Part shown: in pieces, positions 45,766-57,415 of the stretch
Numbering within the stretch: the stretch's first letter is position 1
How the letters are laid out: each line of letters begins with the position of its first letter
DNA from: Patiria miniata
Lineage: Eukaryota > Echinodermata > Asteroidea > Valvatida > Asterinidae
Reading direction: 5' to 3'
Assembly: GCF_015706575.1 (NCBI RefSeq)
Contig: NW_024037074.1
Coordinates: 29,811,334-29,875,333, forward strand
Length of the DNA stretch: 64,000 nt
Position numbers and translations under genes: made by a program
Notes under the pieces: generated by a model
Database searches by the model: none
What the model was told of the DNA's origin: nothing
What the model saw: the letters and a program-made list of their open reading frames with translations, nothing else

Positions 45766-48700
45766 CAAGTGAAGCCGGGTAGTAGGTGTTTGAATTAGGA
45801 GAGGCTATTTGAGACGTTGATCATATGGGACATTTCATGGAAGAGGAGTGGCTCAATCCTCCTCACCGCCCCGATCATCCGAAGTCATTTAGACCCCATT
45901 ATTTAGTAGCTCAGAGATCCGTTTGCTCACCTCTTTCATCTGCGGCGTTGTGCACTAATCACGTTTGCTAAACTGCTGTGCTACCCTGTCGCAAATTGTG
46001 AGTGTTCTCCTGGAAATATTTAGCAAATAACCTCCTTAGGGTACCCCAGTAAATAGGCCAAAGATCCATCCCCTGAGCTCATGAATAATAGTTACACATT
46101 GAAATCGTTCTATATTACTTTTGAGAGCCATGGAATTAGTGGATTGAAGATTATGACATTGCACCTCTGGTCTGGACTTCCAATTCTGAGCATTTTGGGT
46201 GCAATTGGGTCCAAAAGTGGCGCTATTTAGCCATGTTGCGGATGGATTCTTTTTTTTAAATGGCTACTCTTCCAGTTTGGGAAATATAATTCGTTTAAGG
46301 GGGGAGTCTCTGGAGGGAATCTCAGTGGAGGGAAACTAAAACTGATTATAGACAACCAAAACCGTTTGTTTTCATAGGGGACGTGAGCTCGGCCCCCCTC
46401 CCCCCCCTCCCTCCTTCAACACCAATGTACCCTTAGCCCTTACCCTACCCCCACTTTCCGGAAAGTGCTGTCCCAAAACTGAACAACCATCAATCTCCAA
46501 CATCTCCCTTCATCTTAAATTTCATTCACCCTCGACCCACACCCGACCCTCAAATCCCACCCATCACCAACCCAAATTCAAACGAAATAAATAAAAAGAA
46601 AATCAAAACATACGAAACATTCCAACGTAAATTACTTCAGTCTGCAATAAATTTAATATCAAAGCAATTATGATTACAGTTAATTACAGCTTTAACATAA
46701 GAATTTGGAAGAAATTACTGACGAGAGTCAAACAGGTTGTGTGCCATAAACGACAAAATTTGTTTCCTATTGGAGTATAATCAAAACGATTTTGTGCTTT
46801 TACTTGCCTGTGAAATCGATTGACTTTTTTTTTTTTTTTTGCAAAAGTGTTTGAAACACTTAAAATAAAGTGTAACAGTAGGATCAGAGTTTAAAATACG
46901 GCAGGTAGTTTATTAAATCATCAAAAGCTAGAGTTTTGCATAACATTTATATTTACTTTTTTCTAAGTAGTTATATTCGATACATATGACATTACGATTA
47001 CTTTGTGTTGTAAACACTTTTCTTACAACCAGTTTGTGTATTGTAACTGACAAGCGCTACATTTTTTACGTGATAGTGTCATATTTTTCCAACAAATATT
47101 GGCATAAAATCATAAACGGGTATTTGATAAGAATTAAACTCTCGAAGTCAATTTGGCCTAACTTTAATTCAAAAACCACATACTAAAACGTCTGAATTCC
47201 AATTAAATTTTTTGAGGCAAAACATAAAGTGTACAGTGAAATCTCGATAAGTCAAACTCTGATTACTTAAAACAACTGTTAAGTCATGCAAAGAATCCAT
47301 TCCCTTCAGTAGTATAACAATAATATACATAGTTGTTACAATAATATACAAGTACAATTGTGTTCCTGTTCCTTTGAGGTTTGACTTTTAGGACATTTAA
47401 GAATGTTTCTGAGTCCATTTTGGTGCAATTCAAATACAACCTCGTTTTAAAAAGAACATTTTGAAGATTAATAAATGATTTGGGGGCGTGTCAACTATGT
47501 TTTTTTTTTCTCGGAAACACACATTTTCAAGTGTTTCTGGAAATATTTTCGGAAAATCAATGTTAATGTGTCTGAAGATAAGCTTCTTATGACAATATGC
47601 TGGCATTGTTAGCACGGTTGGATCCAGAGGCCGTGATCCTATAACTTTATAACCAAAAGAATAAGCAATCCCACCGCTCCCGCACCGTCCGCATTGTTAT
47701 ATGCGTATTTGTCGCATTGTGCTTCGTGACATTATTAAGTGTAATCAGTGTGGTTGTATTTTGGCAAATAAATGTTCAAAAATTACATTGTAACGATTAC
47801 ATTTATTTGATGTTCTTTAACTCGTCTTTTGTATTGATAAATCCCAGGGTGGTTTTGATTTTATTTATATCAAAACTACATATACACGTGTGTTTAGTTA
47901 TAAACGCGGAGTAATTGGTAGACAAGCATGTCATTGGATATTGCCCAGTTTAGTTGTGAACAGATTTATATTGAAACAGAACAAGAGTCACGAAATTTAG
48001 CTTTTCTTCAAAAGAACCATTTGTATAATTTTTTTTTTTAAGAAAATGCACATTTTGGCCGGTCAATCGTCATCGATGTCACGAAGAGCCACACCTGTGG
48101 ATTTTGAAGAAAAAGCGTTTTTGAGATAATCGTAAAAGAAGTTCCTCAAATTTAAAACTGCAACAACAACTGCTGCTTTGTAACACCTTTCACATGATTC
48201 ATTGGAACATTCACATAATTCTTTGAACGGTAAACGTTTATGTAAACCCATTAATTAAATTCAACACAGTTAATTAGCCAACACCAATTAGTAAAGATGC
48301 GTGTTCCTTCGTAAAAAAAACCAAATATCCACGTTTCCTACATTTAAGCCCTTTCTGTTCAACGTGATTTTTCATAGGCAAGAGGCGTGCGTATTACACG
48401 TGCGACTGATGATGTAATAAAGATGTGTGGCTCTTCGTCAAAAAGAAAATCTCACTTACCCTGCTTCTATGCCTTTCCATCCAACTGATACGTTTTGTAC
48501 GCGTTCAAGACACGTCCGTGTCTCTACGTGATAACACAAAATGCACTAATTGAGATGCCTGTCCTTTGCATCATTGTAATTAAGAATTTAATGATGTTTT
48601 GCTTACAGAAGCATGTCAAAATGGTTTACGGTAAAATATTTTTAAGCAAAGTAGTGGAAAAAATAACCTCGAAAGCAAAAAAATTGTCATTTTTGACATA

Positions 48701-48889
48701 TGTGGCTCTTCGTAAAAACAGTGACGAAATGACATGTATTTATACGCACACATTACTTCCGGTTTGATGATGTCCACAGTTAAAAAGTGCAAGCTGAACA
48801 TTGATTTGGTTCAGGGAAGATACGTATTCATTCATGACGCGAAGAGAACTTTTATAATACAAAACATGACAATGAATGAAGAAGTGTAT
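45766..48889. other. unit DNA upstream of C1q-3, no gene
   Basis: Collinear with 30601-34000 minus the Harbinger-like MITE. A reversed TGGCTCTTCGT motif lies near 48080. No gene recognised. Confidence 0.5.
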
Positions 48890-49482
48890 GTATTAATAAC
48901 ATATGACTTCTGGTTAAATGACGTCACAGCATTTGGCAGCCGAAGCCCAAATTTGTGCCGCAAATCGTTATTGTGCTACAAACATAGTCATAGATACTAA
49001 TCAAATAATTGATTGGCATTAAAACAAAAATTGAAATAGATGATTTCAAATTTTTTCTGCAATAACTTCCGGTCGGATTTTGAAACCTCGCAATGTCAGT
49101 TGCTTTTGTTCAAAAAACATCTAGGGATTTTTTATAAACTTTAGACCAGTGATTAAAAAAAGTCTTTTACGTGCCTCCAGAGGGCGTCCTTTCTGAGAAT
49201 TACGTCATAGTGGCGTTTATTTGTGGTGTTTAGCATCCCTCACTAAATATTGCCATCATTTGATTTTAGTAAAGCGCTTCCGTTTTCAAATTACATTCAA
49301 TTCTCAATGCACTTCCGGAAAACCGGAAGTAAATACCAAGCAATTGAATGTGTTCGGGAATGAGAAATGTTTCCCAGGGCATCATGTACATCCACAGGAA
49401 AAAAAATGAACAAGGTACACTATTCAGCATATCAGTTCAAACAAATAACGACATAGTTCAAAACTATTTTGTCCAATTGTAA
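48890..49482. other. third shared block, third copy
   Basis: Corresponds to 16801-17378, with an ETS-site hairpin at 49311-49330 whose loop has changed. No gene seen. Confidence 0.5.
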
Positions 49483-49650
49483 CGGCCACTCCCGGCTGGA
49501 AGAGACCCCGTGGCCGTCCCAGATCATCTTGGTTGGAACAACTCGGACGACCTATGACTGAATGTGGAATGAGGCTGTAGGACGCGGGCACAGGAGATCG
49601 GCGCGACGGACTATGCAGCTGTCTATGTGGACGAGTGCGTGAGTGAATGA
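49483..49650 (+). mobile_element. LINE 3'-end remnant, copy 3
   Basis: Third copy of the 17379-17557 remnant, with the same seven-base deletion as copy 2 and the GTGAGTGA tail. The shared deletion groups copies 2 and 3. Confidence 0.5.
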
Positions 49651-50053
49651 CATCATGACGACGTCACCAAAACTTCCACTTCTTTTACAGTTGACTACGG
49701 TTCATGTTCGTACCAGGGTTCATCCTCGTAGAAATTAGTCAGTTTTGTAGGCTTCTATGTGCATTTTATATTCAGATGACTTTGACCTTCCTGTTTCCCC
49801 GGAATTAGAGGTCATGCGACTTTGCATTTGGTAATCAAAATGTTTATCAAATATGATCACAAAGTGTGAGCGTGATTGTTCATTTTATTCATGAGTTATA
49901 AAACGATTAAAAATAGTAATACATGTATTTTGAACAAAAATCGCTTGTCATTTGATAGCCAATGACGACATCATGACGTCAGAGTAATATCACACGCCTG
50001 GGATCAGGTTTGAGGTTTGTTCTAATTTTCACGTTAATGTTGTGTACAGTTAA

Positions 50054-50601
50054 AGTTATAGTCCATCATTTGTAATTTGTGCATTTTGTTCGTTGAGGCA
50101 ACAAAAGTGCTCAAAATCTAAAGAAGGCTACTGAACAACTAACCTGATAAAGTTTCAGCTCAGCTTCAGCTGTATATTCTGAGAAAAACTGCATTCTAGG
50201 ATCTCAATTTCAAATCAAAAGTTGCTGAATCATGTTTTGAATTGCGCCTGAATTCTGCGTCCGAGACACGTTCTCGCTGAGCCGAATGCAGCTACGCGAT
50301 GTCGCGCACTGATCTGACGAATTATAGCAACCGGGGGTGCGTGTGCGTCGTGCCAATGCTTGCGCGCGCTTCGCCGAATAACAAAACGAACTACTAATTT
50401 AAATTTTCCTACGGTGCGTCTTAAGAAGGGGAAGCACCGTTGGAAAGGCCTTCTTTCGTTGATTACTTCAAAATGACAGCTTGCCAGAAAGAATAATTTC
50501 ACGGGAAGTTTAGTCCCCTTACTATCTTTCAACCAAGTATGTTTTTCAACAATAATTACGCCAGCTTCTTTTCGGATAGCTGCAAATGATGGACTATAGC
50601 T
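50054..50601. mobile_element. MITE in TTAA, 548 bp
   Basis: Ends share AG(T/C)TATAGTCCATCATTTG in inverted orientation with one mismatch. TTAA lies on both sides (50050-50053 and 50602-50605), and the related flank of C1q-2 has one TTAA at about 18488. Because the ends are A-rich, a TA duplication cannot be excluded, so the superfamily (piggyBac, Kolobok or mariner-like) is open. A 100-aa frame inside has no known domain. Confidence 0.75.
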
Positions 50602-51024
50602 TTAAGAAGCAAATTTGCAAAGAAATATCTTCATGGACAAAAGGACGAGAAAATCGATTGAAATTATCTGTATTAACCGCCAGTATCAATGTACGTTTGA
50701 CAGTCGTTATTATTATTAGCCATGTTCATAATTGTACTAAGATAGTTTAAATGAAATATTCAAGATATTTTCATCAGATTTTTTTTTATTCCACAGTGTA
50801 TACAAAACCGTTGTCAACAAGTGTAAGTATTATTTTTAATGTCGATCAATAATAAATCTATTGTATACAAGATGTGCGTGTGGGTAACGCCAAACAAATA
50901 ATGACAGTTCAACAACTATTTCTTTTAATTCGGTGGTTATTTTTTCCGCAAAATGGAATGCATTTTTTTTTTAAGTATTCAGCAACACAATGCTCTTACG
51001 TATTTATGTGTGGTGATATTTTAT
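50602..51024. other. 3' flank of C1q-4, no gene
   Basis: The first part matches 18490-18660. AATAAA on the minus strand overlaps the C1q-4 stop codon and could act as a poly(A) signal. No gene seen. Confidence 0.5.
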
Positions 51025-51837
51025 TTATTCGGGGTAAAGAAGGAAGCCGCTAAATGAGGTGTCGTGATTGGAAGCATAACCCACCCTACCGCGCATAGTA
51101 AGATACACCGTGTCTCCTTGCTGCAGAACCAGCACCGCGCTCCCAGACATCGGCTCCCAGTGACTTGCACTGCTATAGCCAGAGACAACCACGTCGTCGT
51201 TCTTCCGGAGCTGGACGTACAGTACGCTGCTGGAAGGATATTTGCTCATAGAAAACATGAACACGTACGTGCCCGACACACTACTCGTGAACGTGCCAGT
51301 CTCGAGATCGAAGCTGGTACCCGGCAGTAGCGTCGCGGTCTGCTGGAAGGGCAAACGGGTGTTAATGTCCGTAGACACATCTAAAGCACCCGACCTCGTC
51401 ACGGTGAATGCTACCGGCTGATTGGAGTCGCCTGGTGTCTCCCCTGGCTCACCCTTTTGACCTCTGACGCCAGTCTGACCGGTTGCTCCAACTAACCCTG
51501 GTGTACCCCTCGGACCTACCTTGCCGGGCAACCCTATCCCGTCGTCCCCAGGTTTCCCAGGTGTTCCCCGCTCACCCATAGGGCCACTTGGTCCAATCTC
51601 ACCGTCTTGACCTGGCTCGCCCTTTGACCCCGGCTGACCGTATGGCCCCATCGGCCCTACAGGTCCAGGCATACCTGGTATGCCGGGTATAGCAGCAGGT
51701 CCCTGGCAGCACTGCTGACACACCTGAGACGCAGGACCATCACCGTCCGAGGGAACCGGCCCAGTAACGGAAGCTCGGAGCTTGACAGAGTTACCTAGAA
51801 GTAGGGCGATTGATAAAATTGCCACACATATCTTCAT
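51025..51837 (-). CDS. C1q-4: secreted collagen-like C1q-domain protein, 270 aa
   Basis: Intact copy. Signal peptide about residues 1-22 ([17 protein letters not shown]), CQQCC (C40, C43, C44), collagen part about 52-133 (27 triplets and one GI step), C1q head about 142-270 ending SFSGFLLYPE. The head has no cysteine: the FTCTV of the other copies is FTSSV here. It is the most diverged intact member at the protein level, with changes gathered in the segment between SKY and SGSAVLV. TTTACAG precedes the ATG. Its upstream DNA pairs with that of C1q-1. Likely a secreted trimer or higher oligomer; the target is unknown. Confidence 0.93.
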   Translation of the reverse strand: MKICVAILSIALLLGNSVKLRASVTGPVPSDGDGPASQVCQQCCQGPAAIPGIPGMPGPVGPMGPYGQPGSKGEPGQDGEIGPSGPMGERGTPGKPGDDGIGLPGKVGPRGTPGLVGATGQTGVRGQKGEPGETPGDSNQPVAFTVTRSGALDVSTDINTRLPFQQTATLLPGTSFDLETGTFTSSVSGTYVFMFSMSKYPSSSVLYVQLRKNDDVVVSGYSSASHWEPMSGSAVLVLQQGDTVYLTMRGRVGYASNHDTSFSGFLLYPE

Positions 51838-53626
51838 CTGTAAAGAAATATAACAATAAAATACGTAAACATGAGAACAAATTAAATGCCGGGAAAATGA
51901 TCTATGAGAGAAAATATATTGAAGTCATGCAGACAAACTGGGGAATCACATCTTGGCCTAAGTATAAGACTTACGAAAAGTTGCCGTCGTTTGAAAAAGA
52001 AATGAATAATTATTGATGTTAACATTTTGTATGCTTAGTCAAAACTGATCTAGTTTAAAAAGCTTCTATTCAACGTTCTCACTGAACGAAATTCATTTTT
52101 CTAAATGCAGGTGGTTTATTTTGTTTAATGTCTCATCCAAAAGTGAAATCGGAAATCAGCGCTGATCAGTTTTGCTATTAGCAGCAGCTGCCATCTGTTT
52201 CATAACAGATCGAGTCTTAGAAAATTTGTTGAATTTGTAAATATCCGTGTTCCAACTGTAAAAGAAAACATTAATTTCAAAATATCAAGCCATGGTTGTT
52301 TCGAATCTAGGGGGCATGCTGGGTGAAAACTTACATACAAAAATAAATTCATCCCAGATATTGAGCCCTACATGCAAATATTCACCCAAGAGCTTGTGCT
52401 TGAAACGTTTAAAGCAGACAGAGGAGCAGAAGGGCCATATAATTTCTGCAAACATCATATCTATTCAGGATTTCTACATTCCGGATAGATAAAGCAATTT
52501 GAACTTGAATAATACGTTGTGCATCATCATCCAATCATCAAGGTCCGGCTTATTCTATTTCCTAACCGGTGACTTTCTTATCATACATTGTTTATAAAAG
52601 TGGCCTAATAATAAAGCCGGAATTGAGCACTGTGACCTAGTCTTTGTTCGAAGACGTTACTACCGGCGTTTGTGTACGTGTGTACTCATACTACTAATGA
52701 ACACTTTTGCAAAACAATTGTTTTCAATCCACAGAGGGCGCACTTCAATGCATTACAGAAGTGGAAGTAAGAGATTGATCGTACTATAATCTATACTCGT
52801 TGAATAAACACAGTGAATAGGAATCGAATACATTGCAGAATCGATAACAGATTTTTATCGCGGGCCTATTGTGCAACATAATTTTCGCGCGAAGAAAAAA
52901 TATTCAACGAAAGTCTTGGAACCAAGACTAACTGTGAACTAGCAAACTGACAAAGTTCAAAAGTGCAAAAGCGACTCATTCATAACACCAATAAGACAGC
53001 CATGTGTCAGTGGTCCGGATTTCCTGCATCCGTTCTTCCGTGACCAACTTTTCATCCTTAATTGTTTAGAGTGATTGCTGGAAACTTGTTAACATGTTCA
53101 TCGCAACACATGTTTGTGTTTAAAAAGGGAGAGTTTGAATCAACAGAGAAAAAGAAAAGAGGTAGAATATACAGTGATTTTTGATTTTACGAGTCGGAAT
53201 ATACAGGGTAGAGCTTATCCCAAAACAATGTTTTATTTACATGTGAAAGAATGACAGCGCGCAAATTTCGATCACCAGGAAGCATACTCAATTTTAAACT
53301 ATTCGTAAATTAGCCGAAAATTTGAAAGGAATGCAGTCAAACCTTAATAGCCATGTTTTGTCAATGAACAGTACCGTAACCGTGATTCTGTACAGTACTG
53401 CGCTATTATTGCAACGAGATATCAAGTAAGTTTTCAAGACCCATAAAGCAACCAGTCATGTAGTGTTTGGATTTTTTTTTAAAAGAATTTACGATCGACG
53501 TTTAATGTTATCATTTTAACTAAAAAGGTTTATAAATGAACATAAACAAAACGATGAAGTCTCCCACCTCATCACAGCTCAAATGTGATGCTTTATTGCC
53601 TTAAATGCCAAGTAACAGACACTAAC
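51838..53626 (-). other. intron 2 of C1q-4
   Basis: 1.8 kb with no gene seen. The CCATCTGTTTC-containing intronic repeat occurs near 52190, in this intron rather than intron 1. Confidence 0.6.
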
Positions 53627-53689
53627 CTTCCATTAATGTTCTTCAAACCTATCACGAAAGGAATCCTCAACACTCGAGCAGATTGCTGG
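53627..53689 (-). other. C1q-4 non-coding leader exon 2
   Basis: 63-bp exon with donor GTTAGT and acceptor TTTTTTCAG on the minus strand. The conserved core CTCGAGTGTTGAGGATTCC is present. One ATG-free reading is kept. Confidence 0.66.
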
Positions 53690-55124
53690 CTGAAAAAAAT
53701 AGCAACAACAAAGATTTACTAGATATCCGCTCGGAGATAACTCCGGAGGAGGCATAGCTGAATTTCACAAGTAAAACTCTCTCTGTCGGGGCGAACTGTG
53801 ATTTGGATTGATTATTTCCAGTGAACTATACAACGGCCTAAATGGATTCACGCGAAAGTTTTAAAAAAATAATTTCTCACAAATAGGATTCTAACTTTGT
53901 TTCATCATTAGCAAAAAAAACAAGTTTAATCAGTGCAAGTTTATTTGCAAATGCCCGGAAAAGTAACTACCGGTTTAAAAAAACAATTTACAAAAAATAA
54001 GTTCTCACAAATAGGATTCTATTCTTTTTTTTATCTTTAGAAAAAAAAGAAAAAAAACCAAGTTTAAGCAGTGCAAGTTTATTTGCAAATGCCCGGAAAA
54101 GTAACTACTGGTTAAAAAAAACAATTATCATATTGCGGCCATCTTGAGTTTTTCGCTTTTAAATAAACGTAAGCAAAGCGAGGCTGGAGGAAAAATAGTG
54201 TGGTTCCTATTTTGCACACAATTATTATAATTCAGTACTGTTATTGGAAACAGGGAACATGACTTAAATGGTGGCAGCATAAAGGTCTATGACAGAAACT
54301 CAATGCTCAAAAGGACGATAGGACTGGAATCAAATACCCTGTGAACATTGTATAAAAAACCTTAACATGGAATGGGTTTTGAAAATAATGTCCCCGCGTG
54401 CACATTGTTTTTAATACGTGTGTTTGCACGGAATCCTTTTCCAAGACTGAATTTCAGACCAATACATTGTGCATACTTTTTGCTCATCGTGCAGGTTAGT
54501 TGTTATGCACCCTAGTTCAGATTCTATGGAATTTGGTTGCAGCTAACAAAATAGTACTGAAGAAAATTGATCCTATATTCCTCTAAAATTGCTTGATTTT
54601 GTAGTTGTATGAATCACAATAAGCTTACATTTTCTACATTGTTAAGGGAGTCGATCACATACCAAGGAAGTAGAGGCGGTAATATTACAGGTGGACTACC
54701 ACAATCAAGTTACAATCTTTAAAAAAATGAATATTTTGGTATGAGAACTCAGGGTACTGGTTTGACTATTAGCGTCAGCCACCATCTGTCTGTCAACTGA
54801 ATGTGTATTAAAATCTTAAGGATTTGTGAACATTTGTACAACCACTCAAAACATTCCAAATGTTAATCAAAATACCACTATCGTTGTTCGTAAAAAAAAA
54901 AAGAAAAACAAATCAACAGAATCTCAGTGGCATGCTGAGTGGAACCCTACATGTAAACATGACTGAATTCATGCGAGAGCTTGCGCTTAATTTTTTTTTT
55001 AGGGGGTCAGTACAGCAGAAGTCCCGCATAAACAATATGTACAAACATCAACTGCATCAACTGATTTGTAGAAATGAATCCCAGCGAGAACTATAAAAGT
55101 AATACAATTGTTTGTAAAACTCAC
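53690..55124 (-). other. intron 1 of C1q-4
   Basis: Collinear with about 6060-7403 of C1q-1, including the duplicated segment with GCCCGGAAAAGTAACTAC (53870-54115). The part matching 4761-6050 is missing. No gene seen. Confidence 0.62.
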
Positions 55125-55208
55125 CTAGCAAATCTCGTTCTTGTTGTTCTCACAGTTAGGTCTCTCTCGGCTTGTCGTCAGAGGCTGAAGAGGAGCTACG
55201 GTTGCCTG
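55125..55208 (-). other. C1q-4 non-coding leader exon 1
   Basis: 3' end CGAGATTTGCTAG|GTGAGT on the minus strand. The 5' end is estimated from the TATA-like box at 55234-55244. Nearly identical to the C1q-1 exon. Confidence 0.68.
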
Positions 55209-55640
55209 TGAGGGGAAAAGCGGGCGCTCGTGCCTTAAATATTACCATCGATTTCCTGAGCAGTGACTTGGGAAAATGGCCCGGTTTGTGATTGGCCCCC
55301 GGCGCACTGTCAATCACACACCACTGACTCGCTTCATATTAATGAGACGGATGTTATAAGTTGACGTGGTCCAGGCTATATAGTCACCATAAAACATAGA
55401 TCACCGACACTGAAATAGCCGCATCTTATTGGTGGACACTGTATGGATGTTGGTGACACATCTAAAACACGTGTTTTGTGATTGACACTCATAACCTGTC
55501 AATCACAGACCACTCGCTTTTGATCATCGACTAGTAGGGTGACTAACTCTGATTGGTGGATAGAAAAGTGACGTACTCCGGCCGTGATTGATTCAATGTG
55601 CATTCGGCACTTCCAGTCTGTTAAATTGTGAGGATATATA
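55209..55640 (-). promoter_or_regulatory. C1q-4 promoter
   Basis: TATA-like TAATATTTAAGG (minus strand). ATTGG steps lie near 55291, 55429 and 55551, and GTGACGTAC is near 55569. Ordered as in the other three promoters. Confidence 0.72.
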
Positions 55641-57059
55641 TTCGGGATTTTATGAGGAATTAAATCTTAGGAAAGCCAGCGGTAAAACTAGGGTTTAACT
55701 TCGCGGAAGGGGGGGGGGGGTAGTGAGAACCCGGGATGTTTTTGTTCTTCAAATGGTGCGTTTAATACATTCAAATGAAACGTATTATTACAACAGTGCA
55801 TTTCCACATAAGGATTTTAAAATGTGTGTGTGTGTGGGGGGGGGGGGGGGATGGTTGGGCGGGCGGGCACAGGCTTCCACTGGAGGAGGAGGGGAAGAAC
55901 ATGTCCCCGGTGTCCCCCATAGTTGTGCGCCTGGGTAAGGCTTTGCTATTTAATTGAGACTTTAAGGAAACAAAATAAATACGAGTTGGAAGAAAGTTAA
56001 ATCAAGTCAGCGAGTCAGGTTGACCTTGTGAAAAGGCTACAGTTAGGCCATTAATTTTGACCAGCAGAGCAACTTCCTCGTTATTATTTGGGGAACCGCC
56101 AACTTGAAAATGAGAAAAACCTGGTCCTGGGGAGAATGTTGGGTGATGGACGCTACCTGCCTATTGAGGGCACTGTTGTAGGATGCATGTACATACGCGC
56201 GCGTACGTCTATAGTGTTAATGCTTGAAATAAAGAATGTAATGCAAACAAAAACAAAACAATAAACATGTTTATGGCTGTCTTATTTGAAATCCGGTCAG
56301 TGAATAAATTATCATGTGGGCAAAAAAAAAAAAATAATGTGAATGTGATAGGTGCAGAAAATTATATGTTAATAGTCAATGACGAAAATAATAGAAAAAT
56401 AATGAATATTAGTATTTGAGCTGATTTTCTTTTATATGTGCAGCGTTTCTTAACAAAATGTAGTAGACAAACAACATTTTTGTTTCTGAGGAAACTATAT
56501 ATATTTTTTAAACACCATGTCATAATAGAGTCGCTTTAACCAAAACAAGATTTTTGTTCTGTAATTTGGACCTTTTGTTTAAAAATTACGTATGCAAAGC
56601 CCGTAAAGACTGTCAAAGTCTTGGAACGACTGCGTCATTGAAATGGATGAGCTCCAGGTTCTCGCCAGCATTCATGTTACTATAAATGAAAATTGAGCCG
56701 ATAATGGATCCATTGCCCAGGACACCTGCCCAAACAACAAGTGTTTCCTTTGGTTGTGGGGAATGTCATAATGTGAAGTCCCTTGGTGGGTTGTTCCACT
56801 TAAACATATCTCCTGACATTGTGTGTGTGTTTACGTTTCCCTCTATTGGAATATATATGTAGCCTCATTTCCACGATGTCCCAAAGGAATCTGTCTGTGC
56901 GATTTGTTAATAGCCATTGACAATACGGCATTCTTCTTCGAAGATTTTCCTTCGTGGAGAGCACTCCTACATGACGTAGGGTGCCAAAGAACACTCCTGC
57001 ATGACGTAGGGTGCCAAATCCAGTCTTGTGATCCGGTAAAGGTCACTGAGCTGATATTA
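55641..57059. other. upstream block of C1q-4, no gene
   Basis: Collinear with 7901-10535 except for the missing 0.78-kb piece and the absent 477-bp hAT-like element. Guanine runs near 55709 and 55838. No gene seen. Confidence 0.52.
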
Positions 57060-57415
57060 GGCCCAAACAAAAGTCTCCGGTTTCTGGTATGCGCGCGCGT
57101 CGCCGTAGCCATGCCCGTCGGCAAAATGAATTTTTCAATAAAAGATGATGTCTCAAAACCGCCAAACTCACTAGTTTGACTGGAATCCTGCTGCTGCACA
57201 ATTTTAACATGTTTTTAGATTGGGTTATGGTCAAGAATAAGCTTTATGTGGCCTCTCTGGACTCCCATATATTTGCACTAAGTTTAGTCGGGCACCATTT
57301 GCAGTCATCAGCCGACATTTGAAGCAAAACAATCAGTTAAAAAAAAAAAAGCCGCGTCGCCGCACCACTTTTTGGGCAAGCTCCATACCAGAAACCAGAG
57401 ACGTTTGTTTTGGCC
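57060..57415. mobile_element. Harbinger-like MITE, 356 bp
   Basis: Same family as 31979-32524: GGCCCAAACAAAAGTCTC at the left, the near complement at the right. Flanked by TTA (57057-57059) and TGA (57416-57418), a TWA-type duplication with one change. The C1q-1 unit has the uninterrupted site at about 10535. It has one internal unit where the other copy has two. Confidence 0.78.

Noticed and set aside
50230-50532. 100-aa basic frame inside the TTAA element
   Set aside because: No similarity to a transposase that I can recognise; probably chance in a GC-richer MITE.
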